Shown: positions 7,836-15,818 of the stretch, piece by piece
Position numbering within the stretch: the stretch's first letter is position 1
Layout: every line of letters starts with the position of its first letter
Assembly (NCBI RefSeq): GCF_001563285.1
Contig: NZ_CP005188.1
Span: forward strand, 1 to 62,500
Length of the DNA: 62,500 nucleotides
Direction of reading: 5' to 3'
DNA from: Sphingobium sp. MI1205
GTDB taxonomy: Bacteria; Pseudomonadota; Alphaproteobacteria; Sphingomonadales; Sphingomonadaceae
Made by a program: the position numbers and the translations under genes
Notes under the pieces: model-generated
Database searches by the model: none
Told to the model about the DNA's origin: nothing
What the model saw: the letters and a program-made list of their open reading frames with translations, nothing else

Positions 7836-8477
7836 ATGAACAAAGCGCTCCGCTCCGTCATCCTGCCGTTCACCGCCCTGCTGGTCGCCTGCAATATGGG
7901 TGCGGGCGACAACGCATCAAGCGATGCCCAGAACGCGCCCGGCGACCTGGCAGGCGCGCGGATCGGCGCGTCCTTCACCCTGACGAACCAGGATGGGGAA
8001 AAGGTGGCGTGGGACGATTTCAAGGGAAAGTACCGGCTGGTCTATTTCGGCTACAGCTACTGCCCCGATGTCTGCCCGGTCGACCTGCAACGCATCATGC
8101 AGGCGTTCACGCAGTTCGAGAAGGCTGACGCGGGACGCGCGGCGAAGGTGCAGCCGATCTTCATCACCGTCGATCCAGAGCGGGATACGCCAGCGGTGCT
8201 GAAGACCTATGTCGCCGCTTTCCACCCGCGCCTGATCGGGCTGACCGGGTCGCCCGACGAGATTGCGAAGGTGGCCAAGGATTTCGTCGTCATCTTCAAC
8301 AGGGAGAAGGCGCAAGGAAGCAGCGATTATCTGGTCAGCCACAGCCGCACGCCCTATCTGTTCGGACCGGACGGACAGCCGGTCGCGCTGGTGCCCGTGG
8401 ATGATCCGGGAACGGCGGACCAGGACGAGGGCGCGCCGGACAAGGTACTCGCCTTCCTTGAAAAATGGGTCAAGTGA
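7836..8477 (+). CDS. SCO1/SenC-family copper chaperone lipoprotein
   Basis: A 213-residue thioredoxin-fold protein. A lipoprotein signal with lipobox LVAC (Cys19) anchors it in a membrane facing the periplasm. The copper ligands are CPDVC (Cys76, Cys80) and His169 in YLVSHSRTPY. SCO proteins deliver copper to the CuA site of cytochrome c oxidase or act as thiol reductants. An alternative ATG lies 15 bases upstream at 7821; I prefer 7836 because it starts with a compact MNKALRS n-region. The YcgN-like gene begins one codon after its stop. Confidence 0.88.
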   Translation: MNKALRSVILPFTALLVACNMGAGDNASSDAQNAPGDLAGARIGASFTLTNQDGEKVAWDDFKGKYRLVYFGYSYCPDVCPVDLQRIMQAFTQFEKADAGRAAKVQPIFITVDPERDTPAVLKTYVAAFHPRLIGLTGSPDEIAKVAKDFVVIFNREKAQGSSDYLVSHSRTPYLFGPDGQPVALVPVDDPGTADQDEGAPDKVLAFLEKWVK

Positions 8478-8480
8478 CGC

Positions 8481-8906
8481 TTGGACTTCTGGGAAAAGCC
8501 ACTCGACAAGCTGGACCGCGCTGAGTGGGAAGCGCTGTGCGATGGCTGCGGCAAATGCTGCCTGCACAAGGCGGAAGATGAGGATACGGGACGTATCTAT
8601 CCGACCAACGTCGCCTGCCGCCTGCTCGACCGGCATAGCGGCCAATGCACCAACTATAAGAAACGGCGCAGCTTTGTGCCCGATTGCGTGCGCCTGACGC
8701 CGCAGAAGGTGAAGACGATTAGCTGGCTTCCGCGCACCTGCGCCTATCGGCTGCGGGGGGAGGGCAAGCCGCTGCCGTCATGGCATTATCTGATCAGCGG
8801 CGATCGGGAAGCGGTGCACCGGGCGAAGGAATCGGTGCGCGGCTGGACCATTGCGGAAGCGGATGCGGGCGATTGGGAACATCATCTTGTCGACCGGGAA
8901 CTCTGA
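8481..8906 (+). CDS. YcgN-family cysteine cluster protein
   Basis: A 141-residue protein with the cysteine pattern of the YcgN/UPF0260 family: CDGCGKCC near residues 20-27, then Cys at about 46, 56 and 69. The family is a putative zinc- or iron-binding cluster of unknown function. The only plausible start is TTG at 8481: the in-frame TGA three bases earlier is the SCO stop, and family similarity begins at once (DFWEKPLDKLDRAEWEALC). Close spacing implies coupling with the SCO gene. Confidence 0.85.
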   Translation: MDFWEKPLDKLDRAEWEALCDGCGKCCLHKAEDEDTGRIYPTNVACRLLDRHSGQCTNYKKRRSFVPDCVRLTPQKVKTISWLPRTCAYRLRGEGKPLPSWHYLISGDREAVHRAKESVRGWTIAEADAGDWEHHLVDREL

Positions 8907-9597
8907 AAACGTCATCGTCATAGACGGCGTTGCCGTTCCGGTGCGGGTGCGCCGTTCACCGGGGGCGAAGGCCTATCGGCTGTCGATGGATCATACGCGC
9001 AGGGAATTGCGGCTGTCGCTGCCTGCAAAGGCGAACCTCAATCGTGCGCTGGGATGGGCGCAGGGGCATGAAGGGTGGGTGCGATCGCAGATGGCCGCCC
9101 AGCCCGCGCTGGTGATGCTGGGCGACGGCGCGCTTTTCCCGCTGGAGGGACGCGAGGTGCAGCTGTGCTGGATGGCTGGCGCACCCCGCGCGATCCGGCT
9201 GGACGGTGACCGGATGGTGCTGGGCGGCCCACCCGAGTCCGTCGGACCGCGCGTGCTGCGCTGGCTGAAGGCGCGGGCCAGGGCCGTGCTGGAAACGGAA
9301 AGTCACGCCATGGCGCGCGACAATGGGCTGGAAGTGGCGTCGGTGGGCATAGGCGATCCGCGCAGCCGCTGGGCCAGTTGCGCGTCGAGCGGTGCGATCC
9401 GCTATAGCTGGCGGCTGATCCTGTGTCCGCCACATATCCGGCGCGCGACGGTGGCGCATGAACTAGCCCATCTGCTGCATATGGATCACAGCCCGGCCTT
9501 TCACGCGGCCCATGCCCGGATATTGGGGGAGGATCCCCGGCCGGCGCGGGCGTGGCTGCGCGAACATGGTGCGGCCCTGCACCGCTATATCGTCTAG
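8863..9597 (+). CDS. YgjP/DUF45-type metal-dependent hydrolase
   Basis: About 244 residues, with the zinc motif HELAH at about 199-203 and a third ligand in the following HMDHSPAFH stretch; RSRWASCASSGAIRYSWRL just before is also diagnostic. The family is a cytosolic zincin (SprT/WLM-like) of uncertain substrate. The start is uncertain: ATG 8863 is the first ATG and overlaps the YcgN gene by 44 bases; TTG 8851 is also in frame. The stop codon is part of the large inverted repeat at 9595-9740. Confidence 0.82.
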   Translation: MRAIGNIILSTGNSENVIVIDGVAVPVRVRRSPGAKAYRLSMDHTRRELRLSLPAKANLNRALGWAQGHEGWVRSQMAAQPALVMLGDGALFPLEGREVQLCWMAGAPRAIRLDGDRMVLGGPPESVGPRVLRWLKARARAVLETESHAMARDNGLEVASVGIGDPRSRWASCASSGAIRYSWRLILCPPHIRRATVAHELAHLLHMDHSPAFHAAHARILGEDPRPARAWLREHGAALHRYIV

Positions 9598-9740
9598 GCG
9601 GTATCGACATTCAGCCCCGGCGGCCTGCAAACGGCGATTTCCCTCGCTTCCGATGCTCACGTACTTCTAGTATGCTGCGCTTCGGGTCGCGGAAAACCAC
9701 CGTTTTCGGCTCGCCAGCATCTGAATGTCGATACCGCCTA
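9595..9740. repeat. 146-base inverted repeat between convergent genes
   Basis: The outer 20 bases are perfect inverted copies: TAGGCGGTATCGACATTCAG at 9595-9614 and its reverse complement at 9721-9740. The inner part is also largely self-complementary, for example AAACGG..TTTCC near 9630-9642 against GGAAAACCACCGTTTT near 9692-9707, and ends in a CTAG-containing centre near 9667. RNA from either strand could fold into one long hairpin. It fills the space between a forward and a reverse gene, suiting a dispersed repeat that doubles as a two-way terminator. The left arm includes the stop codon of the upstream gene. Confidence 0.85.
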
Positions 9741-9762
9741 ATATCGCACGAGCGTCGGGCGT

Positions 9763-10575
9763 TCAGGCCGCGCAATCATGAGCTGCGTCCTGGCGATGGG
9801 CGAGGCCACAGGTGCGGCAGATGACATGGTTGCCGGGTGCGAGACCGTGGCCCACGGCGACCCGCTCGTCAAAGACGTAGCAATCGCCCTGCCAACGGCT
9901 CTGGTCTTCCGGCATTTCCTCCAGATAGCGCAGGATGCCGCCGCGCAGATGATAGACGTCGTCAAAGCCGCGCGAGCGCACCAGCGCCGTCGATTTTTCG
10001 CAACGGATGCCACCGGTACAGAACATCGCGATGCGGGGTTTGCGCCCTTCATCACGCAAGTGGGCGGCGAAATCGTCGAACCAGGCCGGAAAGTCGCGGA
10101 AGGAGCGGGTGCCGGGGTCAATCGCGCCTTCGAAGCTGCCGACTGACACTTCGTACGCGTTGCGGGTGTCGATCACGATCGTGTCGGGATCGGCGATCAG
10201 GGCGTTCCATTCGGCCGGGTCGAGATGGCGGCCTGCCTGCGTCGCGGGATCAAGCTCTCCCGCGCCCAGCGTCACGATCTCCGGCTTTACCTTCACCTTC
10301 ATGCGAGCGAAGGGCGCCTCCGAGGCGGTTGCATATTTGACGTCGAGATCGGCGCAGCCCGGCAGGGCGCGGATATGATCGATAAGGGTGGCGATGGCCC
10401 GATCGCTGCCAGCCACAGTGCCGTTGATGCCTTCCTTCGCCAGGATCAGCGTCCCGCAGGTGCCGAGTTGAACGCAGAGTTCGCGCAAGCGCGCGGCAAT
10501 GCCCTCCGGGTCGGCGAATGCGGCGAAGCGATAGAGCGCGGCGATGGTGAAGGGCGGGGCCATGCCGCGCCCCAT
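9763..10575 (-). CDS. trhO: tRNA uridine 34 hydroxylase, rhodanese domain (TrhO/YceA)
   Basis: About 270 residues. An N-terminal acylphosphatase-like domain (about 8-100) precedes a rhodanese domain (about 125-225) with active-site Cys186 in FCTGGIRCEKS, the YceA/TrhO signature. A cysteine-rich tail (CRTCGLAHRQD) closes the protein. TrhO makes 5-hydroxyuridine at the wobble position of certain tRNAs. Start is ATG 10575 or 10563; the longer frame upstream would run over pdeM. Confidence 0.87.
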   Translation of the reverse strand: MGRGMAPPFTIAALYRFAAFADPEGIAARLRELCVQLGTCGTLILAKEGINGTVAGSDRAIATLIDHIRALPGCADLDVKYATASEAPFARMKVKVKPEIVTLGAGELDPATQAGRHLDPAEWNALIADPDTIVIDTRNAYEVSVGSFEGAIDPGTRSFRDFPAWFDDFAAHLRDEGRKPRIAMFCTGGIRCEKSTALVRSRGFDDVYHLRGGILRYLEEMPEDQSRWQGDCYVFDERVAVGHGLAPGNHVICRTCGLAHRQDAAHDCAA

Positions 10576-10628
10576 AGCGGCTTCACCGCCCTCTTGAAAG
10601 GCCGCGCCCGAGCGCGCATAGGCGGGAC

Positions 10629-11288
10629 ATGGTTCCCTTTTCGTTCGCGGGTCACGAGTTTCTGGCATTGCCGGAAGCGGCGCTGTTCTGGCCCGCCCGG
10701 TCGGCGCTGCTGGTTGCCGACCTGCATTTTGAGAAGGCAAGCTGGTTCGGCCGTTTCGGCCAGTTCCTGCCGCCGCATGACAGCCAGGCGACGCTGGACA
10801 TGATCGAGACGCTGGTGCGGCGGACGGGCGCGCGATCCGTCTGGTCGCTGGGCGACAGTTTCCACGACGCCGATGGGGCGGCGCGGCTGCCCACAGGGGC
10901 GCGTGAAAGGCTGTCGGCGCTGACGGCGCGGCTGGACTGGATCTGGATCACGGGCAATCATGATGCGGGTATGGCGCAGATGCCGGGCGGGCGGCGCATG
11001 GCGGAGGCGGAGGTCGATGGCGTCTGGTTGCGGCATGAAGCCGATCCGGCGGACCCCCGGCCAGAGATTTCGGGGCATTTCCATCCCAAGTTGCGCCTGT
11101 CGCTGCGTGGCCGTCATGTGTCACGCCGCTGCTTCGTCGGGTCATCCTCCAAACTGATTCTGCCTGCTCTGGGAGCGCTGACCGGGGGGCTGGATGCGGG
11201 ACATGGGGAGATTCGGCGCGTGGTTGGGCCCGGCGCGATGGCGATGGTCCCTGTAGCCGACAGGATGCTGCGTTTTCCGCTGAATTAA
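10629..11288 (+). CDS. pdeM: Ligase-associated DNA damage response endonuclease PdeM
   Basis: A 219-residue metallophosphoesterase. Metal-binding motifs: DLH (31-33), GDSFHD, GNHDAG and the C-terminal SGHFHPK. The pdeM subfamily is named for its usual linkage to an ATP-dependent DNA ligase, a DEXH helicase and an exonuclease thought to work in DNA repair. Here it stands alone, head-to-head with trhO. The helicase is 33 kb away at 44552-46963, and no ligase or exonuclease gene of that set is in the window. Confidence 0.88.
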   Translation: MVPFSFAGHEFLALPEAALFWPARSALLVADLHFEKASWFGRFGQFLPPHDSQATLDMIETLVRRTGARSVWSLGDSFHDADGAARLPTGARERLSALTARLDWIWITGNHDAGMAQMPGGRRMAEAEVDGVWLRHEADPADPRPEISGHFHPKLRLSLRGRHVSRRCFVGSSSKLILPALGALTGGLDAGHGEIRRVVGPGAMAMVPVADRMLRFPLN

Positions 11289-11476
11289 GCCGACGCTAGG
11301 GAAACGCGACATTAAACTGTTGCTGCTAAATCACAGGGGGTTGGAATCGGTCAGCCGTTGGTGCGCAAAGGCTTGGAAAGGCTGGGTTCGCTTGCCTTTG
11401 GCTGTCTGTGCCAGCATAATCGCACTCCGAAAGTTGATGTGGGAAAACCACGCGCTGCAGGAGAGGAAAGGGTCCA

Positions 11477-14248
11477 ATGAGTAAGAAAAATCTTTGGCTG
11501 TTGTCCGCTGGCGTGGTCGCGCTGGCTGGTTCCATCTCCCATGTTCAGGCGCAGGAAACCGCTGTGCAGGACGTCGCGGACGGCGAAAATGTCATCATCG
11601 TCACCGCGACGCGCCGCGCTAGTCCGCTGTCGGACGTGCCGATCGCGGTTTCGGCGGTGACCGCCCAGGCGATGCAGAATAGTGGTGCCAGCGACATCCG
11701 CACCTTGAACCAGCTTGCGCCGTCCCTGCTGGTATCGTCGACCGGATCGGAGGCGAATGCTTCGGCGCGCATACGCGGCATCGGCACGGTGGGTGACAAT
11801 CCGGGGCTGGAAAGCTCCGTTGCCGTGTTCATCGACGGGGTCTATCGCTCGCGCACGGGCGCGGGGCTCAACGAACTGGGCGAGATCGAGCGGGTCGAAG
11901 TGCTGCGCGGGCCGCAGGGCACGCTGTTCGGCCGCAATGCGTCGGCGGGCCTTATCAACGTCGTCAGCAAGGCGCCCGAGTTCGATCTGGGGGGCAAGGC
12001 CGAGATCACTTACGGCAATTATGATTATTGGCGGCTGGCGGGGCGGATTACCGGCCCGGTCAGCGACAAGCTGGCGCTCAGCCTGGACGGCGTATGGTCA
12101 AAGCGCGACGGCTTTTTCGACCTGGTCGATGCTAGCGGCGACAAGGTTGGGGAAACCAACGACCGCGATCGCTATTTCGTGCGCGGACAGGCTCTGTTCG
12201 AACCCAATGATGCGCTGTCGATCCGGCTGATCGGCGATTATACCAATCGCGACGAAAGCTGTTGCGGCGCGGCCTATATCGAAACGCGCGAGCGGCTGCC
12301 GGTCGCGGGCGGCGGGTACAGCACCGCGCCCTTCAATCGCATCGCGGCGATTCTTGCCGGGCAAGGCAGCGTTTTCCCGACCGATCCCTATGACCGCAAC
12401 CTGACCATCACGCCGGGGCGCGACTATGTCAGCAAGGTCAAGGATTGGGGCATTTCCGGTGAGGTGAATTACGACCTTGGCGGGACGAAGCTGACCAGCA
12501 TCACCGCCTATCGCGATTACAAGAGCCAGGATTATGGTGATTACGACTATAGCGGCGCGGACCTGCTGTATCGCGATCCCAACACCTATCGGCAGTTCCG
12601 CACCTTCACGCAGGAGCTGCGCGCGCAGGGTTCGGCGTTCAATGAGGTGCTCGACTGGCTGGTCGGCGGTTATTATGCGCATGAGAAGCTGACGCTGGAG
12701 GACAATATCGTCTTTGGCGCGGACTATGGCCGTTTCGCCGCCTGCCGACTGATGGCGGGGGCAGGGGCGAACAGCAACCTTACCGCGCAGCAGTTGGCGG
12801 CATGCGGCAGCGGACTGGCGACGCAGGCGCTGATTATGGGGACGCAGGCGCAGTTGAATGCCGGTCTGGTCAATGCCGGGGTTCCCGCGTTGCAGGCCGC
12901 AGCGATTTCGACCGGGCTGGGCAATGGGCTCAGCGCGCTGGCGGCCATTCCGGCCGGATCGGGCGACGTTTCTTCCGTCTATCGTCAGAAGAGCGAGAAT
13001 TGGGCGCTCTTTACCCACAATATCATTCACATCACCAAGCAGGTCGATCTGACGCTGGGGCTGCGCTACACGCATGAAAGCAAGCGGTTTTCCGCTGACT
13101 TCAATAATAATAATGCGACCTGCGCGGCGTTGCAGGCATCGAGCCTGCCGACGCTGGCCACCAACCCGGTGCTGGGCAGCGCGGCGGCGCTGGCAGGCGG
13201 TATCCTGACGCTCGGGTGCCTCGGCAACAGTTCGACCGGCCTCAACGCGCTCGATCTGAACGACCGGATAAGCGACGGGGAGTTGTCCGGCACGGCGGTC
13301 CTTTCGTGGAAGCCGGTGGACGAACTGCTGGTCTATGGCAGCTATTCAAAGGGCTATAAGGCGGGGGGCTATAATCTCGACCGTTTCCAGCTGGGATCGA
13401 CCGGGCTGAACCCGGTTCCGGCGGTCTTTTCGCCGCGAAGCAATGGCGATGTGACCAGCCTGCGCTTTGCCGCGGAAAAGGTCGATGCGTTCGAGATCGG
13501 CCTGAAATATACCCAGCCCAAATGGAGCGCCAACATCGCGGCGTTCCGGCAGGAGTTCAAGAATTTCCAGTTGAACACCTTCAACGGCACCAGCTTCGTC
13601 GTGCAGAACATCAATGGCTGTGACGGCGCGTTGTCGGCAAGCCGGACCTGCGCCAGCGACGATGTCGGGCCGGGGCTGATCAGTCAGGGCGTGGAACTGG
13701 AACTGGCGGCGACGCCGGCGCGCAATGTCCGCGTGGCGGGCGGGTTTACCTATGCACGGGCGAAGTTCGCCAACCGGCTGGTCGGCAGCAGCAGCGGCGC
13801 GGTGCCGCTGGATCCGGCGCTGTTCCTGTTGCCCGGGTCGATCAATTCGCAGGCGCCCGAAGTGGTGACGACCGTCAGCGCATCCTGGACGCCGGAGCTG
13901 GGCACCGGCGGGCTGTCGGCGCTGTTCTACATCGACGGGCGCATGACCAGCGACTTCAACACCGGGTCGGACCTGTTCCCCGAAAAGCGGCAGGACGGCT
14001 TTGCCGTGTTCAACGCGCGGGTCGGCATTCGCGGGCCGCAGCAGCGCTGGGCGGTGGAATTCTGGGGCCAGAATATCTTCAATCAGGATTATACGCAGGT
14101 CGCCTTCAGCAGCCCCCTGCAATCGAGCAGCCCGGCAACATCGACGACCGGCCAGTTCGCGCTGGGCGCGCCGATGGCGAACCAGCTGATCTCCGCCTAT
14201 CTGGCCGAACCGCGGACATACGGTATTACGTTGCGCGGGAGTTTCTGA
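11477..14248 (+). CDS. TonB-dependent outer-membrane receptor
   Basis: A 923-residue receptor: signal peptide (about 1-26, ending VQAQE), plug domain about 45-160 with IIVTATRRA as a TonB-box-like start and ERVEVLRGPQGTLFGRNASAG as the plug hallmark, then a beta-barrel ending in aromatic F (TYGITLRGSF). A long loop around residues 420-500 is rich in Ala, Gly and Gln with a few Cys. AGAGGAAAGG precedes the ATG. The substrate is unknown, with no transport or catabolic neighbours; sphingomonads carry dozens of such receptors. The last 23 bases overlap the convergent YggS gene. Confidence 0.93.
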   Translation: MSKKNLWLLSAGVVALAGSISHVQAQETAVQDVADGENVIIVTATRRASPLSDVPIAVSAVTAQAMQNSGASDIRTLNQLAPSLLVSSTGSEANASARIRGIGTVGDNPGLESSVAVFIDGVYRSRTGAGLNELGEIERVEVLRGPQGTLFGRNASAGLINVVSKAPEFDLGGKAEITYGNYDYWRLAGRITGPVSDKLALSLDGVWSKRDGFFDLVDASGDKVGETNDRDRYFVRGQALFEPNDALSIRLIGDYTNRDESCCGAAYIETRERLPVAGGGYSTAPFNRIAAILAGQGSVFPTDPYDRNLTITPGRDYVSKVKDWGISGEVNYDLGGTKLTSITAYRDYKSQDYGDYDYSGADLLYRDPNTYRQFRTFTQELRAQGSAFNEVLDWLVGGYYAHEKLTLEDNIVFGADYGRFAACRLMAGAGANSNLTAQQLAACGSGLATQALIMGTQAQLNAGLVNAGVPALQAAAISTGLGNGLSALAAIPAGSGDVSSVYRQKSENWALFTHNIIHITKQVDLTLGLRYTHESKRFSADFNNNNATCAALQASSLPTLATNPVLGSAAALAGGILTLGCLGNSSTGLNALDLNDRISDGELSGTAVLSWKPVDELLVYGSYSKGYKAGGYNLDRFQLGSTGLNPVPAVFSPRSNGDVTSLRFAAEKVDAFEIGLKYTQPKWSANIAAFRQEFKNFQLNTFNGTSFVVQNINGCDGALSASRTCASDDVGPGLISQGVELELAATPARNVRVAGGFTYARAKFANRLVGSSSGAVPLDPALFLLPGSINSQAPEVVTTVSASWTPELGTGGLSALFYIDGRMTSDFNTGSDLFPEKRQDGFAVFNARVGIRGPQQRWAVEFWGQNIFNQDYTQVAFSSPLQSSSPATSTTGQFALGAPMANQLISAYLAEPRTYGITLRGSF

Positions 14249-14960
14249 TCATGCCCCGCCCGCTTGCTGGAAGCGAGCGGGCGGGCACTGGCCGTTCCCC
14301 AAAAAGGGCGGTGCCCACGCGGATATCGGTCGCGCCCAGCATGATCGCCGTTTCGAAATCGCCCGACATGCCCATGGACAGGCGGTCGACGCCTTCTTCG
14401 CGGGCGATCTTTGCCAGCAGCGCGAAATAAGGGGCTGGCTCCACATCGGCTGGGGGCACGCACATCAGGCCCGCGACGGGAATGTCGGCGTCGCGCGCGG
14501 CGCGCAGCAGGGCCGGGGTGTCAGCGATGGCGCAGCCACCCTTTTGTTCCTCCGCGCCGATATTGACCTGAATGAAGCAGGGGAGGCGCTTTCCCGCCGC
14601 ATCCATCGCCTTGGCCAGCGCGGTGAGCAGGGACGGGCGGTCGAGCGAGTGGATGACGTCGAACAATGCAACGGCGTCTGCCGCCTTGTTCGATTGCAGC
14701 TGGCCGACGAGATGCAGCATGATCTCGGGCGTTTTGGCGCGCAATTCGGGCCATTTGCCCTGCGCTTCCTGAACCCGGTTTTCGCCGAACACCCGTTGCC
14801 CGGCGGCGATCAGCGGGCGGATCGCGGCGGCGTCCTGCGTTTTCGAGACGGCGATCAGGTTGATGTCGCTGGCTGTGCGGCCGGTCAGGCGCGCGGCGCG
14901 CCCCATGGTTTCGCGCACGGCGTTCAGGCGCTCTGCGGCTTCGATGCTTTCGGTCGTCAT
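14226..14960 (-). CDS. YggS-family PLP homeostasis protein
   Basis: A 244-residue alanine-racemase-like single-domain protein that binds pyridoxal phosphate and buffers it in the cell. The PLP lysine is in LIAVSKTQ (about residue 40), followed by FGENRVQEAQ and HLVGQLQSNKA; the phosphate site is SMGMSGDFETAIMLG. Family similarity ends at RVGTALFGERP. The last 18 or so residues (ARSLPASGRG...) are read from an inverted repeat and then from DNA overlapping the receptor gene, so the original stop has probably been replaced. Confidence 0.92.
   Translation of the reverse strand: MTTESIEAAERLNAVRETMGRAARLTGRTASDINLIAVSKTQDAAAIRPLIAAGQRVFGENRVQEAQGKWPELRAKTPEIMLHLVGQLQSNKAADAVALFDVIHSLDRPSLLTALAKAMDAAGKRLPCFIQVNIGAEEQKGGCAIADTPALLRAARDADIPVAGLMCVPPADVEPAPYFALLAKIAREEGVDRLSMGMSGDFETAIMLGATDIRVGTALFGERPVPARSLPASGRGMIRNSRAT
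14255..14285. repeat. GC-rich inverted repeat inside the YggS 3' end
   Basis: CCCGCCCGCTTGCT (14255-14268) pairs with AGCGAGCGGGCGGG (14272-14285) over 14 bp with one wobble and a GGA loop. The same CCCGCCCGCTTGC core recurs at 15609-15619, and the hairpin at 15698-15721 is related in style. Probably a dispersed sphingomonad repeat that may terminate the receptor transcript. Confidence 0.75.
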
Positions 14961-14983
14961 GGCGGCTGCTATAGGCGAGGGCG

Positions 14984-15547
14984 ATGACAGGCCGCTACGC
15001 CAAAAATCTGCCCTCTATGTGGCTCGTGACTGACGAACGGGTTTCGGCTGCAACGTTGGTGGAGAGCGCGGGCCGTTTGCCTCGGGGGCGGGGGGGCATC
15101 CTTTTTCGGCATCATGCAACCGGAGCGGCCGAGCGGCGGGCACTGTTCGATCGGATCGCCGCTATCGCGCGGCGGCGGCGGCTGGTGTTGCTGCTGGCGG
15201 GACCGGCAAAGCAGGCGTCGGCATGGGGCGCGGATGGATGGCATGGGCGGTTGGTTGGAATTGCGGCGCGGCCGTTGCTGCATAGCATGGCGGTGCATGA
15301 CGCCCGGGAATTGAAGCAGGCGCAGCGGCGGGGGGCTGATCTGATATTTCTGTCGCCGTTGTTCCCTACTCGGTCGCATCCGGGGGGCAGGGTGCTGGGC
15401 CGCACGAGATTCGCGGGCCTGGCCCTGAGGGCTGGCATGCCGGTGATGGCGTTGGGTGGGGTTCAGGCGAAGCATCACACTATGCTGCGGGGCATGGGCG
15501 CTTCAGGTTGGGCCGCGATTGATGGGCTGACTACCGGGCCGACATAG
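14984..15547 (+). CDS. ThiE/TenI-like thiamine phosphate synthase family protein
   Basis: A 187-residue TIM-barrel protein. The C-terminal half fits ThiE/TenI: DLIFLSPLFPTRSHPGG is the phosphate-binding loop region and MPVMALGGVQ the late strand. It is shorter than usual ThiE (about 210) and I cannot see the canonical pyrimidine-binding residues of the N-terminal half, so it may be a TenI-like or divergent enzyme instead of a working thiamine phosphate synthase. Its start lies 23 bases from the divergent YggS start. Confidence 0.75.
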   Translation: MTGRYAKNLPSMWLVTDERVSAATLVESAGRLPRGRGGILFRHHATGAAERRALFDRIAAIARRRRLVLLLAGPAKQASAWGADGWHGRLVGIAARPLLHSMAVHDARELKQAQRRGADLIFLSPLFPTRSHPGGRVLGRTRFAGLALRAGMPVMALGGVQAKHHTMLRGMGASGWAAIDGLTTGPT

Positions 15548-15818
15548 GATGATGCTGGAGTTGGTACGGCGAGGCTGGGTGGCTTGGGGAGGGGCCGCTT
15601 ACTCATTCCCCGCCCGCTTGCGGGAGGACTTAATGAGCGGAGCGAATTAGTCGCAGCGGGATGGGCTGTCGCAACCTTGTGCAGGCCCACCCCCTAACCC
15701 CCTCCCGCCAGCGGGAGGGGGCATAAGGTCCGCAATTGGTCGCAACCAGCCATGCTGGCGCTCCCTCGCGATGAAGCAAGGCTAACGATGTCGCGAAGTC
15801 AGGCTAGCCGCAGCTAGA
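15548..15818. other. Gene-free stretch with repeats
   Basis: This 271-base stretch holds no credible gene. It contains the strong hairpin at 15698-15721 and a partial second repeat core at 15609-15625. Several short imperfect repeats (GGTCGCAACCAGCC; GGCTAGCCGCAGCTAG) follow before the end of the reverse-strand gene. Confidence 0.6.
15698..15721. repeat. Perfect C-run/G-run hairpin
   Basis: CCCCCTCCCGC (15698-15708), loop CA, GCGGGAGGGGG (15711-15721): an 11-bp perfect stem. The preceding CCACCCCCTAAC matches a repeat style I recall between sphingomonad genes. It lies between convergent genes and may act as a terminator for both, although neither side has a U-tract. Confidence 0.75.
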
